From: Candidatus Competibacteraceae bacterium
Lineage (GTDB): Bacteria; Pseudomonadota; Gammaproteobacteria; Competibacterales; Competibacteraceae
Length of the DNA: 64,000 nucleotides
Direction of reading: 5' to 3'
Assembly (NCBI GenBank): GCA_016713505.1
Contig: JADJPA010000001.1
Location: 1,922,001-1,986,000, forward strand
Numbering within the stretch: the first letter of the stretch is position 1; each line of letters begins with the position of its first letter. A program made the translations under genes and the position numbers. Positions 29,229 to 38,379 of the stretch are shown here, one piece after another. The notes under the pieces are model-generated. The model was not told the origin of the DNA. It did not search any database and saw only the letters and a program-made list of their open reading frames with translations.

Positions 29229-30059
29229 TCACGCCACTTTCACGAACGCGCCCACGCTGAGATCATCCAGATTGAACAGCAGTCGGTTGCCAAACTCGAT
29301 CAGGGTATTTTGCAGCCGGTCCATGACGAAGGTGCCTTGAAGGTCACCAAAATCGAACATGGCTTGTGCCACTTCCAGGAGGTCTACCTGTTGGCCGGTT
29401 TCGGCGCTGATGAAGGAATGCAGCCCATCGGTGGCGACCGCCACGGTCGGAAAGGTCGCCAGATCGAAGCTGAAGGCGACCGGCGTATCGAAGCGTTTTT
29501 GCCGGGTCGAAACGTCCGCCGCCTGACTCCGATAATGGATTGTTTGCGCCGCCTCGGGATTGCCGACCGCCCCCTGATAGAGGACTTGGCGGTCGGGCTC
29601 CAATAAATAGGACAGATAATAGGGCGCGTTTTCGGCGTATTCGACCTCAATGAGGGCCAGCTCGCCATCGGCACGGCGAGTTGCGATGCAGCCATCGCCG
29701 TATAGATGCACGTAGACAGTCGCGCCATCGCACCAAGCCACCAACAGAGTTGCATCCAAGACCTCGGGATTCAGGTCCAGTTCTTGTGCCTGCCGCGCCG
29801 CGCGCAGGACGATCTGACGGCCCAAGTCCCAGTGCTGAATAGCGAGTTCGGGGCCATCGCGCGGGATTTTCGCGTAGCGCTCCAGCTCCCGACGCGCGTT
29901 CAACACCAGCAAGCGGGCCCCCACATCACTATTGGGAGAGGCGGAACAGCCGTCGGCCAGAATGACGTGAGGAACGGGTTTCCAACCTTGGAACACATAA
30001 TCCTGACAATACAAATGCACCTTACCGATGGTGTAGTACGAATCTAAGGCAACGGTCAT
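29229..30059 (-). CDS. PP2C-like (PPM-type) phosphatase domain protein
   Basis: 276 residues. The pattern fits a divergent PPM-family phosphatase: an N-terminal QDY, then VILADGCSASPNSDVGARLL (metal-binding Asp-Gly), DATLLVAWCDGATVYVHLYGDG (core strand pair with GDG), and a C-terminal VAVATDGLHSFI with the second-site Asp-Gly. Thus three of the usual metal Asp positions are visible. No kinase partner, FHA or VWA gene of a phospho-signalling or defence module is adjacent. Orphan regulatory phosphatase is the best guess. Confidence 0.6.
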   Translation of the reverse strand: MTVALDSYYTIGKVHLYCQDYVFQGWKPVPHVILADGCSASPNSDVGARLLVLNARRELERYAKIPRDGPELAIQHWDLGRQIVLRAARQAQELDLNPEVLDATLLVAWCDGATVYVHLYGDGCIATRRADGELALIEVEYAENAPYYLSYLLEPDRQVLYQGAVGNPEAAQTIHYRSQAADVSTRQKRFDTPVAFSFDLATFPTVAVATDGLHSFISAETGQQVDLLEVAQAMFDFGDLQGTFVMDRLQNTLIEFGNRLLFNLDDLSVGAFVKVA

Positions 30060-30334
30060 GCTGGCTCCATCAGCGCAGGGCTGTTTTCAGTACTACGGAT
30101 AATCGACCGCTGGCAGCGGCTATCAGCCGTCGCACACGTCGCCCCATCGCACGCAAGGGGGTCAGATTTTCGAACTTCCGGGCTGGGGCGGCGTCGCGAA
30201 ATGAATGGTCCCTCACCAGCTTCTAGTAGCATACTATCACTATGTCCTTGTTTGGATGGGACCGGCGCAATGTCGGGCAATTCCGCGATCCCGCACTGGC
30301 CGGTCCGACTCACTGATGCCGGAGGCTTGCCATC

Positions 30335-31084
30335 ATGAGTGAAGCCCTGATTCCCACCGAACTCGTCAGCCGCCTCCGCGCCGCCCGCCGGGTGGCGGTC
30401 CTGACCGGTGCCGGCATTTCCGCCGAAAGCGGCGTGCCGACCTTTCGAGAGGCTCAGACCGGCTTGTGGGCGCAATACAACCCGGAAGAACTCGCCACGC
30501 CGGACGCCTTCCGACGCAATCCTAAACTGGTTTGGGAATGGTACGCCTGGCGTCAGGCGCGGGTCCGACAGGCCGAACCCAACACCGGACACCGGGCGCT
30601 GGTCGACATGGAACGGCGCTTTGCCGAATTCACGCTGATTACCCAGAACGTGGACGGTTTACACCGGCGCGCCGGCAACCAGCACCTGCTGGAACTGCAC
30701 GGCAATTTGTTTCGCACCAAATGCTTCAGCGAAGAACGGCCGGTGGAAAGCTGGCCCGACAGCGGCGAGATTCCACCGCGCTGCCCGCATTGCGGCAACG
30801 TGTTGCGCCCGGACGTGGTTTGGTTTGGCGAAAGCCTGCCTGTAGCGACGTTGCACGCGGCGGAACACGCGGCCGCCACCGCCGAGGTGTTTTTCAGCAT
30901 CGGTACCTCGGCCCTGGTTTACCCGGCTGCTGAGTTACCGTTTAGCGCGCTCGCCGCCGGCGCGACGGTGGTCGAGATCAACCCGCACCCGACCCCGCTC
31001 AGCGCGCACGTCAGCTACAGCCTGAACGGCGCGGCGGGGGTGATTTTGCCAGCGCTGGTCGCCCGAGTCTGGGAACCGGCGTGA
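30335..31084 (+). CDS. cobB: Sirtuin, NAD-dependent protein deacylase (class III)
   Basis: 249 residues. Removes acyl groups from lysine using NAD. Motifs: VLTGAGISAESGVPTFR (NAD pocket), TQNVDGLHRRAG, the catalytic His in LELHGNLF, and WFGESLP. Tyr and Arg of the class III desuccinylase signature occur in YAWRQARVRQ. Zinc site: one Cys in RTKCFSEE and two in CPHCG; as in E. coli CobB one of the four usual Cys is missing. Convergent with the photolyase gene, 20 bases between stops. Confidence 0.93.
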   Translation: MSEALIPTELVSRLRAARRVAVLTGAGISAESGVPTFREAQTGLWAQYNPEELATPDAFRRNPKLVWEWYAWRQARVRQAEPNTGHRALVDMERRFAEFTLITQNVDGLHRRAGNQHLLELHGNLFRTKCFSEERPVESWPDSGEIPPRCPHCGNVLRPDVVWFGESLPVATLHAAEHAAATAEVFFSIGTSALVYPAAELPFSALAAGATVVEINPHPTPLSAHVSYSLNGAAGVILPALVARVWEPA

Positions 31085-31104
31085 GCGCTATCAGCCCTCC
31101 TTTC

Positions 31105-32424
31105 TCAGCCGAACCGCTGCGAGGCGGGTCCGGCCGTTTCCAGCCAGCGGCGGCAATAAACTCCGTCGGGATCGCAGTACGCCGCCTGCTCGGCGGAATT
31201 CAAGCGACCCGGCCGATCGAAAGCGCGCCAGCGGCCGGTCACCTCCATCCAGATCGCCAGATTGACGCTGGGATCGTCGTCCAACAACTGCGAGGCGAAC
31301 CAAGCCGCGCCCCAGTGCCAATCCAAACCCAGCTCATGGCAGAGATAGCTCGCCACCAGCCGCCGGCCGAAGGACGACAAATGGCCGGTCAGCGCCAGTT
31401 CGCGCAAGTGGGCGTCCACGAACGGCTCGCCGGTTTCCCCCCGCCGCCAGAGTTCGAAGCGCTCCCGTAACCCCTCATCCTCCCAAGCCGGCGGCCGACC
31501 GGACTGCTCGTCCCATTCGCCGCGCTTGATCGCCAAGAACCGACAGAAATCGCGCCGTTGCAGCTCGGTGACCGCGGCGTTCGCCAGTTCGCCGGCCCAC
31601 ATCGTCAGCCCGGAATAGTTGACGTACTGATAAATCCGCCGGGGCGACAGCGCGCCGCGCGCCAGCCAAGGCCCGAAACGGTCGGCCCGCGCGGCGGCCT
31701 CACCCGCGCCGCCGCGCAACGCCTCCAGGGAGGTTCGCCGTCCTTGCACGAAATCCTCCAGCCGCGCGATCGCCACGGTCGCTCCGCCCTTGAAGCCGGT
31801 CTGGTGGCCAGGATCGGACACGGCGGACAAGCCCAGCGCCTGAACCAGAGTCGCCAGGGTGGGGGTACTCAGGCCGTCGGGATACTCCGGCAGCTTTTGC
31901 AAGGGCGGCAACGGCGCGCGCGGCTCACCGCTCGCTGTCACCGCTTCCTGAAACTGCGCGAAGGATTCGGGTAGATTGGCGGCGGGAAAGGACAAGTCAT
32001 CGGGATGGACAAGCGTGCTGACCCGGAAGCCGCGCAGCGATACCCCCAGCGGTTCCAATGCCGCGGCCAGCCGCCGCTCGACTTTCACTGGCTCGCCCAA
32101 CACGTCGCGCTCGGCGAATACTTCCCGGACACCCAGGGTTTGCGCCAAAGCGGGAATCACTTTTTCTGGTTGGCCCACCACCACATGCAAACCGCTGCCG
32201 CGCGCTTCCAGCCCCGCCCGTAAATCCTCCAGGCATTCGACCAGAAACCGCGCCCGCAGCGGGCCGGTCAGCGGAAACCCCGAGGGTTGGATGTCGAATT
32301 GCGCCGGATCGAGGCAGTAAACCGGCACCAACACCTGCACGGTATCCGCCAGCAACGCCAGCACTTCATGATCGTGCAAGCGTAGATCGTTGCGAAACCA
32401 TAGGATCGTACGTCGTTCAGTCAT
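31105..32424 (-). CDS. phr: Divergent DASH-type cryptochrome/photolyase, short C-terminus
   Basis: 439 residues from ATG 32424. The N-terminal alpha/beta antenna domain is clear (RRTILWFRNDLRLHDHEVL). The DASH-like LPESFAQFQEAV linker and FAD-domain motifs FKGGATVAIARLEDF and EPFVDAHLRELALTGHLSS follow. Usual FAD-site strings are altered: the typical SNRGRQNVAS reads SSFGRRLVAS, and the region usually like RxFNPxxQ reads RAFDRPGRLN. The protein stops soon after DPDGVYCRRW, where photolyases normally continue for some tens of residues. A photolyase relative, but activity is uncertain. Confidence 0.8.
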   Translation of the reverse strand: MTERRTILWFRNDLRLHDHEVLALLADTVQVLVPVYCLDPAQFDIQPSGFPLTGPLRARFLVECLEDLRAGLEARGSGLHVVVGQPEKVIPALAQTLGVREVFAERDVLGEPVKVERRLAAALEPLGVSLRGFRVSTLVHPDDLSFPAANLPESFAQFQEAVTASGEPRAPLPPLQKLPEYPDGLSTPTLATLVQALGLSAVSDPGHQTGFKGGATVAIARLEDFVQGRRTSLEALRGGAGEAAARADRFGPWLARGALSPRRIYQYVNYSGLTMWAGELANAAVTELQRRDFCRFLAIKRGEWDEQSGRPPAWEDEGLRERFELWRRGETGEPFVDAHLRELALTGHLSSFGRRLVASYLCHELGLDWHWGAAWFASQLLDDDPSVNLAIWMEVTGRWRAFDRPGRLNSAEQAAYCDPDGVYCRRWLETAGPASQRFG

Positions 32425-32590
32425 CGTTCGCTTCCTCGGGTGGCCGTGTCGCGCGCCATTGTTTTTGTCGTATTTTATCGCGCAAATTCGATGCCCGGCC
32501 CGCTCGTCGCCGGCCGGACCAAGGACCGGTTCAATCTTTGCCGACATTAATGAAATACTGTAGCGCACTTCATCAGGAGAAAGCCGCCTC

Positions 32591-33382
32591 ATGCCGCTCT
32601 TCGAACCCAAACCGGCCCAGCTCACGCTCCCCGACGGTACCCGGCTCGCCTACCATCGCAGTCCCGGCGCCGCGCCGGGCGTGGTTTTTCTGGGCGGTTT
32701 CACCTCGGACATGACCGGTCTCAAGGCCACCGCGCTGGAACGTTGGTGTCGGGGGCGCGGCCAAGCGTTCATCCGTTTCGACTACTCCGGTCACGGCGGG
32801 TCCAGCGGCCGCTTCGCGGACGGCACTATCGGCCGCTGGGCGCAAGAAGTGCTCGACATTCTGGATCGACTGACCGAGGGGCCGCAAATCCTGGTCGGTT
32901 CGTCGATGGGAGCTTGGCTGATGCTGCTGACGGCGCTGGCGCGGCCGGAGCGGATCGCCGCCCTGCTCGGCCTGGCGTGCGCCGCCGACTTCACCGAGTA
33001 TTTGCTTTGGGAGCGGCTGGATGAACATTTGCGAGAACGCTTGCGACGGGAACGGGTCATCCGCCTGCCGTCACCCTACGGCGAACCTTACACCATCACC
33101 CTGAACTTGATCGAAGAAGCGGAGCAACACCGTGTGCTCGACAAATCGACGCTGCCGATCACCTGCCCGGCGCGGCTGATTCACGGCATGAAAGATGCCG
33201 ATGTGCCGTGGCGGATCAGCGCGCAAGTCGCCGAGCGGTTGAGCGGTTCGGACGTGCGCGTGCTGTTGTTGAAGGACGGCGAGCACACGCTGTCGCGAGA
33301 TCAAGATTTGGCGGTGCTCGTTCAAACGCTGGGCGATCTGCTGGCCGTCATCCGAGAAAACCGAAGCGAAAAATCATTCTGA
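32591..33382 (+). CDS. Alpha/beta-hydrolase (ABHD10/serine esterase-like)
   Basis: 263 residues. Oxyanion region VVFLGGFTSDMTG, RFDYSGHGGSSG, nucleophile elbow VGSSMGAWL (Ser), likely acid in HGMKDADVPW and base in KDGEHTLSRDQD. The pattern is that of ABHD10-like thioesterases/esterases, common beside other envelope or lipid genes; the substrate is unknown. No signal peptide, so cytoplasmic. It is divergent from the photolyase gene with 166 bases between starts. Confidence 0.82.
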   Translation: MPLFEPKPAQLTLPDGTRLAYHRSPGAAPGVVFLGGFTSDMTGLKATALERWCRGRGQAFIRFDYSGHGGSSGRFADGTIGRWAQEVLDILDRLTEGPQILVGSSMGAWLMLLTALARPERIAALLGLACAADFTEYLLWERLDEHLRERLRRERVIRLPSPYGEPYTITLNLIEEAEQHRVLDKSTLPITCPARLIHGMKDADVPWRISAQVAERLSGSDVRVLLLKDGEHTLSRDQDLAVLVQTLGDLLAVIRENRSEKSF

Positions 33383-33699
33383 CCTAGCCGAAAAAAAGTT
33401 CGGACGAACCGTGATCGAGCTCCTCGACAAATAACGCTGCATAAAGCGATTGCTGGCTACTTTTGAGGCCCCCATGATCTGTAAACGGTAAAATTCATGC
33501 TGCATTGAAGCATTAAAAAACCTCATGAAATAAGCGATTTACCCTGCAAGCATCACATAATATAGACAACCGTTTGAGCATTGAGTGTGACAATTTGCCC
33601 TATTTATTGTCCGAGAATAATCCTTTATAATGGCTTCGCCTCCAATAAAAAACGGTCGAAATCGCCGTTAATGCTTGTAGAACAGGAGAGAGCTCTAAC
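33383..33699. other. AT-rich intergenic region upstream of the CBS gene
   Basis: 317 bases with clearly lower GC than the neighbours. A short stem ATGCT (33497-33501) and AGCAT (33509-33513) followed by TAAAAAA may be a weak terminator for the hydrolase gene. A perfect TATAAT lies at 33626-33631. No gene was recognised. Confidence 0.5.
33626..33631 (+). promoter_or_regulatory. Perfect -10 box upstream of the CBS gene
   Basis: TATAAT, about 68 bases before the ATG, with the AT-rich TTTATT/TTATTG at 16-17 bases upstream as a weak -35. AGGAGAGAG precedes the ATG at 33700 as ribosome-binding site. Likely sigma-70 promoter. Confidence 0.55.
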
Positions 33700-34299
33700 A
33701 TGAAAAACGCCTATCACACGCTATCGCTGCACCGGCTAGAACGGGGAATCCGTTACGCGCGTCCCAAGCAACAGCTCCCCCGACGCATCACCGCCGACGA
33801 TCCCGCGCTGTCGGTGATGACCGACCTCTGCCAAATCACCGCCGTGACCACCGATCTGTCAACCCCGCTCAGCAAGGCGGTGGAATTGATGATCAAGCGC
33901 CGCGTCCGCATCCTGTTGGTGTGCGACGCCGAGGACAACCTGCTCGGCGTGGTCACCAGCCGCGACATCGACAGCGAACGCGCCAGCCGGATCATCGCCA
34001 AATCCGGTTGCGCCCGCGAGGATTTGCTGGTTTCCGACGTGATGACCCTCCGGCCGAAGCTGGAAGTGTTGATGATGGAGGATGTGCTGGGTTCGCGGGT
34101 GGGCGACATCATCGCGACCTTGCGTCAGGTCAACCGCCAACATGCCTTGGTGCTGGACATCGACCCTGAAACCGACATTCCGGCGATTCGCGGGATTTTC
34201 TCGCTGGCGGAAATTGGCTTGCGAATGGGCTTGAGCATCAATCCGGCGCGCCAGCCGACGACTTACGCCGAATTGGAAAAAGCCGGCGCGGCTCTGTAA
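33700..34299 (+). CDS. Two-CBS-domain protein
   Basis: 199 residues. First CBS at about residues 40-100 (LCQITAVTTDLSTPLSKAVE, LLGVVTSRDID), second at about 108-185 (VSDVMTLRPKLEVLMMED, QHALVLDIDPETDIPAIRG). No catalytic domain is attached, so it probably binds an adenine nucleotide and acts on a partner. Monocistronic: own promoter and its own terminator. The partner is not evident from context. Confidence 0.82.
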   Translation: MKNAYHTLSLHRLERGIRYARPKQQLPRRITADDPALSVMTDLCQITAVTTDLSTPLSKAVELMIKRRVRILLVCDAEDNLLGVVTSRDIDSERASRIIAKSGCAREDLLVSDVMTLRPKLEVLMMEDVLGSRVGDIIATLRQVNRQHALVLDIDPETDIPAIRGIFSLAEIGLRMGLSINPARQPTTYAELEKAGAAL

Positions 34300-34385
34300 T
34301 GCGGCTCTGTAATAATTAATGCTGAGCGGATGCTCAGTTTCGGCATCTTGAATTCTCATCACTTTTAAGCTGTTCGATTTTTTCG

Positions 34386-34419
34386 ATAAGGGTGTCCTAG
34401 CGGCCGCCCTTATTTTTTT
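34386..34419 (+). terminator. Rho-independent terminator after the CBS gene
   Basis: ATAAGGG (34386-34392) pairs with CCCTTAT (34407-34413), 14-base loop, followed by a run of seven T. Because the stem begins with A's on the other strand, it may also serve the convergent tgpA transcript. Confidence 0.75.
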
Positions 34420-34458
34420 GGCTTGTTTATTTGAGCGCACGCCCTGCCCGCTCAAATA

Positions 34459-36468
34459 TTAAACCTTGAACTCCCGTACTAACTTCTGCAATTGCCGCAC
34501 CTCTTCTAAAGAAACACCCGGCCCATACCGCAACACCGCATAAAGACCGCCGATCACTCGCGCCGAATCCGCCAGCTTCGGCCGACTGACAGCCACTCGC
34601 TCGGCAAACGCCAAAGGCCCTTCATGCGCGTCGCGCGCCAGCCCGCGCCGGGCCAGCCGGGCGCAGAACCGCTGCCAAGCGCGCACCACTGGATCGCGAG
34701 AGCTTTGCCGTCGCCAGCGCCATCCGGCAACCAACAGGCTAAATCCGCCCAGCGCCACCGTCATCGCCACCGTCATATCCGCCCAATCCACCGGACCGAA
34801 CCCCAGCCCCGACAGAAATTCCTTTTGCCGGTCCGGCCCATAGGCCAGCACCCACTCATTCCAGGAATTGTTCAGGGAATCCCAGCCCATCGCCAATTGC
34901 CGCAACCACTCGCTGTCGCCGCCGCGCCGGATCAGGAACGGCAGGTTCTCGGCATCGGCCACGGCGGCATAGAGTCCTTGCTGTACCCGATTTGGGGCCA
35001 CCGCGCCCGTAGGGTCCACCCGCACCCAGCCCTGCCCTTCCAGCCAAATCTCGGCCCAGGCATGTGCGTCAGACTGGCGGACAATCAGATAATCGCCGAA
35101 AGTATTGCGTTCCCCACCCTGATAGCCGGTCACCACCCGCGCCGGCACCCCAGCCGCCCGCATCAGGAACACGAACGCGCTGGCGTAATGCTCGCAAAAG
35201 CCCTGGCGGGTGCGAAATAGAAATTCATCCACGCTATCGCTGCCCAACAAGGGCGGCGTCAAGGTGTAATAAAACGCCTGCTCCCGAAACAGCGTCAGTC
35301 CCGCGTTCACCAGCGCTTCGGGACGCGCATCGCGCGCCCGCCATTCCGCCACCAGCTCGCGGGCGCGTCGATTGCCCCATGAGGGCAAGCGCAAAGCACG
35401 AGCCCGTTCCGACGCTTCCAGATCGCCGGTCCGATACTTGAGATAGGACCGCATCGAATAGCGGTAAACCTCGTTGACCGGCTGCTGGCGCAGCAATTGG
35501 AACGAGGGCGTCATGCCGGCTTGCGGCGGCAGGCTGGCCGGAAGATCGAGCGCGAACAGCCAAATCCGATTGCTCGGCTCCAAAATCACCGAGTACTCCA
35601 GCGCCGCGCCTTCAGGCGTAAACGGCATGGGAACATTTCTGGGCGACCCTTCACCCGAGGCCCAACGGCGACCGTCGAAATTCCACAGCACCGGCCCGCG
35701 CCAGTAAAGTTCGCGCGGCGGTGGAATGGGGCCGGTGAAGCGCGCTCGAAACGCCACCGCGTCGGATTTGATCAGCTCGCTGACCGTACCGGGCATCATC
35801 TCATCGGACAACCCGGTGCGACCCTTGTAAGCATCCTTCGGCAACCCCCACAACGGTCCGGGAATACGCGGGAATAAAATGAACAGAATCAACATCACCG
35901 GGACGGCTTGCAGCGCCATCTTGCCGGCCAGCCGCAGCGGAGCCAGCGCTCCAAGCCCCGCGTGCTGGCGGTGGATCATGACCTGCGCCGCCAACATCGC
36001 CAAAACGACCGCGAACAGGTAAGCGACCATCGGAATTTCCTGGCTGTAGAGCAGGTTGCTCATCACCAGCAGATAGCCGAGAAACACCAGCACCACTCCA
36101 TCCCGCAAGCCGCGCGTCTCTAGCAGCTTGCAGGCGGACATCGCCACCAGCAAGGCCACTCCCGCGTCGCGGCCAAACAGGGTCCGAAAATCGATCAGCA
36201 CGCCGGCGCCAGCCAGCACGGCCACCACCAGCAACAGCCAGCGTGACGGCAGCGGTCGATTGCGCAGCGCCAGAAATCCGCGCCAGACTGCGATGGTAAA
36301 AAACAGCACCGTGAGCCAGACCGGCATTTCGCGCGCGTGCGGCGCGACCGCCAGCCCCAGCGCGACCAGCAGCCAAATCAATGCGGGCAGCGTCAGCGGT
36401 TCAGCCGGCGGTGCGGCGGGTTTTTCCCGCCATTGTCGGTTTCCTGGCTTCCATAGCTTCATCGGCAC
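34459..36468 (-). CDS. tgpA: TgpA-type membrane transglutaminase-like protein
   Basis: 669 residues. N-terminal DUF3488 region with about six membrane helices (residues 25-200), a periplasmic transglutaminase-core domain with catalytic Cys in RQGFCEHYASAFVFLMRAAG, His in SDAHAWAEIWLEG and Asp in VRVDPTGAV, then a final membrane helix (VAMTVALGGFSLLVAGW) and a cytoplasmic DUF4129-like tail. In Pseudomonas TgpA is essential; its substrate is unknown. The start overlaps the DUF58 gene end by about 68 bases (62 if ATG 36462 is used). Last gene of the moxR operon. Confidence 0.92.
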   Translation of the reverse strand: MPMKLWKPGNRQWREKPAAPPAEPLTLPALIWLLVALGLAVAPHAREMPVWLTVLFFTIAVWRGFLALRNRPLPSRWLLLVVAVLAGAGVLIDFRTLFGRDAGVALLVAMSACKLLETRGLRDGVVLVFLGYLLVMSNLLYSQEIPMVAYLFAVVLAMLAAQVMIHRQHAGLGALAPLRLAGKMALQAVPVMLILFILFPRIPGPLWGLPKDAYKGRTGLSDEMMPGTVSELIKSDAVAFRARFTGPIPPPRELYWRGPVLWNFDGRRWASGEGSPRNVPMPFTPEGAALEYSVILEPSNRIWLFALDLPASLPPQAGMTPSFQLLRQQPVNEVYRYSMRSYLKYRTGDLEASERARALRLPSWGNRRARELVAEWRARDARPEALVNAGLTLFREQAFYYTLTPPLLGSDSVDEFLFRTRQGFCEHYASAFVFLMRAAGVPARVVTGYQGGERNTFGDYLIVRQSDAHAWAEIWLEGQGWVRVDPTGAVAPNRVQQGLYAAVADAENLPFLIRRGGDSEWLRQLAMGWDSLNNSWNEWVLAYGPDRQKEFLSGLGFGPVDWADMTVAMTVALGGFSLLVAGWRWRRQSSRDPVVRAWQRFCARLARRGLARDAHEGPLAFAERVAVSRPKLADSARVIGGLYAVLRYGPGVSLEEVRQLQKLVREFKV

Positions 36469-37435
36469 GAGGGAAATCTTCGCGATAGGTGAACAAGGCC
36501 AGCGCTTCCAGACAGCGGCGGCGCTGAGGATCGCCGCGCGCCGGCGGAACGTTCGAACCCGGCAGCCGCAAACCGTATTCGTGGCCGTCGTTTTCGGCTT
36601 TCAATACCCATTGACAGAGCTGTTCGAGACGCGGTTCCACGTTCTCGATGCCCAACAACCGCCAATCGAGCCACAATTCCGGCCGCGCCTGATCGATGAA
36701 ACGTTTGACCAGCAACTGATCGGTGCGGGTCGCCGCCTTCCAGGCGATCCGGCGCGGCGAATCGCCCGGTGCGTAGTGCCGAAAGCCGGCGTAATCCTCG
36801 CTGCCCGCGCCCAGTTCGTGCGATCCGCTACCCGAGGTGCCCGACAGCACCGCCGGCAACGGTCGCCGGCCGCGAGGCCGGGGATAAACCAAGGCGGCGA
36901 CATCGAATTCCACCCAACTCCAAGATTGAAACAAGCCGAGCGGAAAACGGGTCATGACCCGCACATGGCCCGGCCGCAACCAGCCGCGCCGCTCGGCGGG
37001 AATGGCGAGAACGGCTGCTGTCGAACCTTGGGCCGGAACATCCACATACAGCGGTTCCCGATCCCGCCATTGCAGCGCGATGCCGTGGCGCGGCGTCCGG
37101 CGCGGATTTTCCAGCCGGAAACCGAAGCGGGCATCCTGGCCGGCGAATACCGGCTCGGCGCCGTTGCCCTGAATGACCAGGCCCAACAGATTGTCGTGCG
37201 CCTGCCACATGGTGTTTAAGGCCACCGCCGTCAGCAGGAACGTAAAGGCGAAGCCCATGCTGTTGCTGTAATTGATCGACCACAGAAACAGCAAAAACAG
37301 CAGCAAGGCAAAAGCATACCCCTGGCGGGTCGGCAGAATGTAGATGCGGCGACGATCCAGCCGGATCGGTTCGTGAGCGGGTCGTTGGTGGCGGGTCACC
37401 CAAACCTCGAAACGCCGTCGCCAGCCCTTCAACAT
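36401..37435 (-). CDS. DUF58 membrane-anchored protein
   Basis: 344 residues from ATG 37435. Two membrane helices near residues 38-75 (FALLLFLLFLWSI, FAFTFLLTAVALN), then a DUF58 domain whose signature AGSEDYAGFRHYAPGDSPRRIAWKAA (positions about 215-240) is intact. DUF58 proteins accompany MoxR ATPases and TgpA-type proteins and have a VWA-like fold. It starts ten bases after the moxR stop. The longer open frame upstream is the shadow of moxR. Confidence 0.88.
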   Translation of the reverse strand: MLKGWRRRFEVWVTRHQRPAHEPIRLDRRRIYILPTRQGYAFALLLFLLFLWSINYSNSMGFAFTFLLTAVALNTMWQAHDNLLGLVIQGNGAEPVFAGQDARFGFRLENPRRTPRHGIALQWRDREPLYVDVPAQGSTAAVLAIPAERRGWLRPGHVRVMTRFPLGLFQSWSWVEFDVAALVYPRPRGRRPLPAVLSGTSGSGSHELGAGSEDYAGFRHYAPGDSPRRIAWKAATRTDQLLVKRFIDQARPELWLDWRLLGIENVEPRLEQLCQWVLKAENDGHEYGLRLPGSNVPPARGDPQRRRCLEALALFTYREDFPRADEAMEARKPTMAGKTRRTAG

Positions 37436-37445
37436 CGCGCGGCGC

Positions 37446-38378
37446 TCAGGCCGGCAATGCCACGGAGGCCAGCAGATGCCCGACCAGATCGCTCGCCGAT
37501 TGCTCCAGGCTGTCTTCGCCAGGATGCAAGCGATGGCTGACCGCCGCCGCCAATACCGCCTGCACGTCTTCCGGCAAGACATGGCCGCGTCGGTGCAGCA
37601 ACGCCCAGGCCCGCGCCGCCCGCAGTAATCCCAAGCCGGCGCGAGGCGACAAGCCGCCCCGGAAGCGGTTGGATTGGCGGGAAAACGCCAGCAGCGCCTG
37701 CACGTAATCGAGCAGCGGCGGGGCGACGTGCACGCCGCTCACTTGCAGCTGCGCCGCGTGCAACTGTGCGGGCGTCATCGCGACTGGCAACCGCGCCAGC
37801 AGATCGCGCCGGTCCTCACCCTCCAGCAAGATCCGTTCGGCCTGAGGGTCGGGATAGCCCAGTTCGATCCGCATCAAAAATCGGTCCAACTGCGACTCCG
37901 GCAACGGAAAGGTGCCGATCTGGTAGGACGGATTCTGGGTGGCGATCACGAAAAATGGCTCCGGCAACGGCCGGGTCTCGCCTTCGATGGTGACCTGCCC
38001 CTCCTCCATCGCCTCCAGCAACGCGCTCTGGGTTTTGGGCGTGGCGCGGTTGATTTCATCGGCCAAAATCAATTGGGCGAAAATCGGGCCGGGGTGAAAG
38101 ACAAAGGCTTCGCGCTGGCGCTCGTAGACCGCCGCGCCGAGGATGTCCGCCGGCAGCAGGTCGCTGGTGAACTGGATGCGCTGGTAGTGCAAGCCCAGAC
38201 TGTGCGCCAAGGCGTGCGCCAGGGTGGTTTTGCCCATGCCCGGCAGATCCTCGATCAGCAGATGGCCGCGCGCCAACAGGCAGGCCACGGCCAAGCGGAT
38301 GGCGTGCTCCTTGCCCAGAATGATGGACCCGACCTGACGGACCGTCAGTTCCAGCCGATCTTCAAACGCCGCGGCCAC
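37446..38378 (-). CDS. moxR: MoxR-family AAA+ ATPase
   Basis: 310 residues, GTG start. Walker A LLIEDLPGMGKTTLAHALA, Walker B ILADEINRATPKTQSALLEA, sensor ATQNPSYQIGTFPLPE, and C-terminal lid domain (GGLSPRAGLGLLRAARAWAL). MoxR ATPases act as chaperones, often with the DUF58/VWA product next door. Its start lies immediately at the stop of the preceding gamma-carbonic-anhydrase-like gene, implying coupling. Confidence 0.93.
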   Translation of the reverse strand: MAAAFEDRLELTVRQVGSIILGKEHAIRLAVACLLARGHLLIEDLPGMGKTTLAHALAHSLGLHYQRIQFTSDLLPADILGAAVYERQREAFVFHPGPIFAQLILADEINRATPKTQSALLEAMEEGQVTIEGETRPLPEPFFVIATQNPSYQIGTFPLPESQLDRFLMRIELGYPDPQAERILLEGEDRRDLLARLPVAMTPAQLHAAQLQVSGVHVAPPLLDYVQALLAFSRQSNRFRGGLSPRAGLGLLRAARAWALLHRRGHVLPEDVQAVLAAAVSHRLHPGEDSLEQSASDLVGHLLASVALPA

Positions 38379-38379
38379 A

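Noticed and set aside
30153..30176. AAGGGGGTCAGATTTTCGAA-like motif that resembles ends of some small mobile elements
   Set aside because: No partner inverted repeat, target duplication or transposase remnant was seen nearby.
30335..32424. Sirtuin plus neighbouring PP2C as a possible NAD-depletion defence module
   Set aside because: The sirtuin is an ordinary class III deacylase without added Argonaute, HerA or STAND partners, and the PP2C gene is divergent from it by 275 bases.
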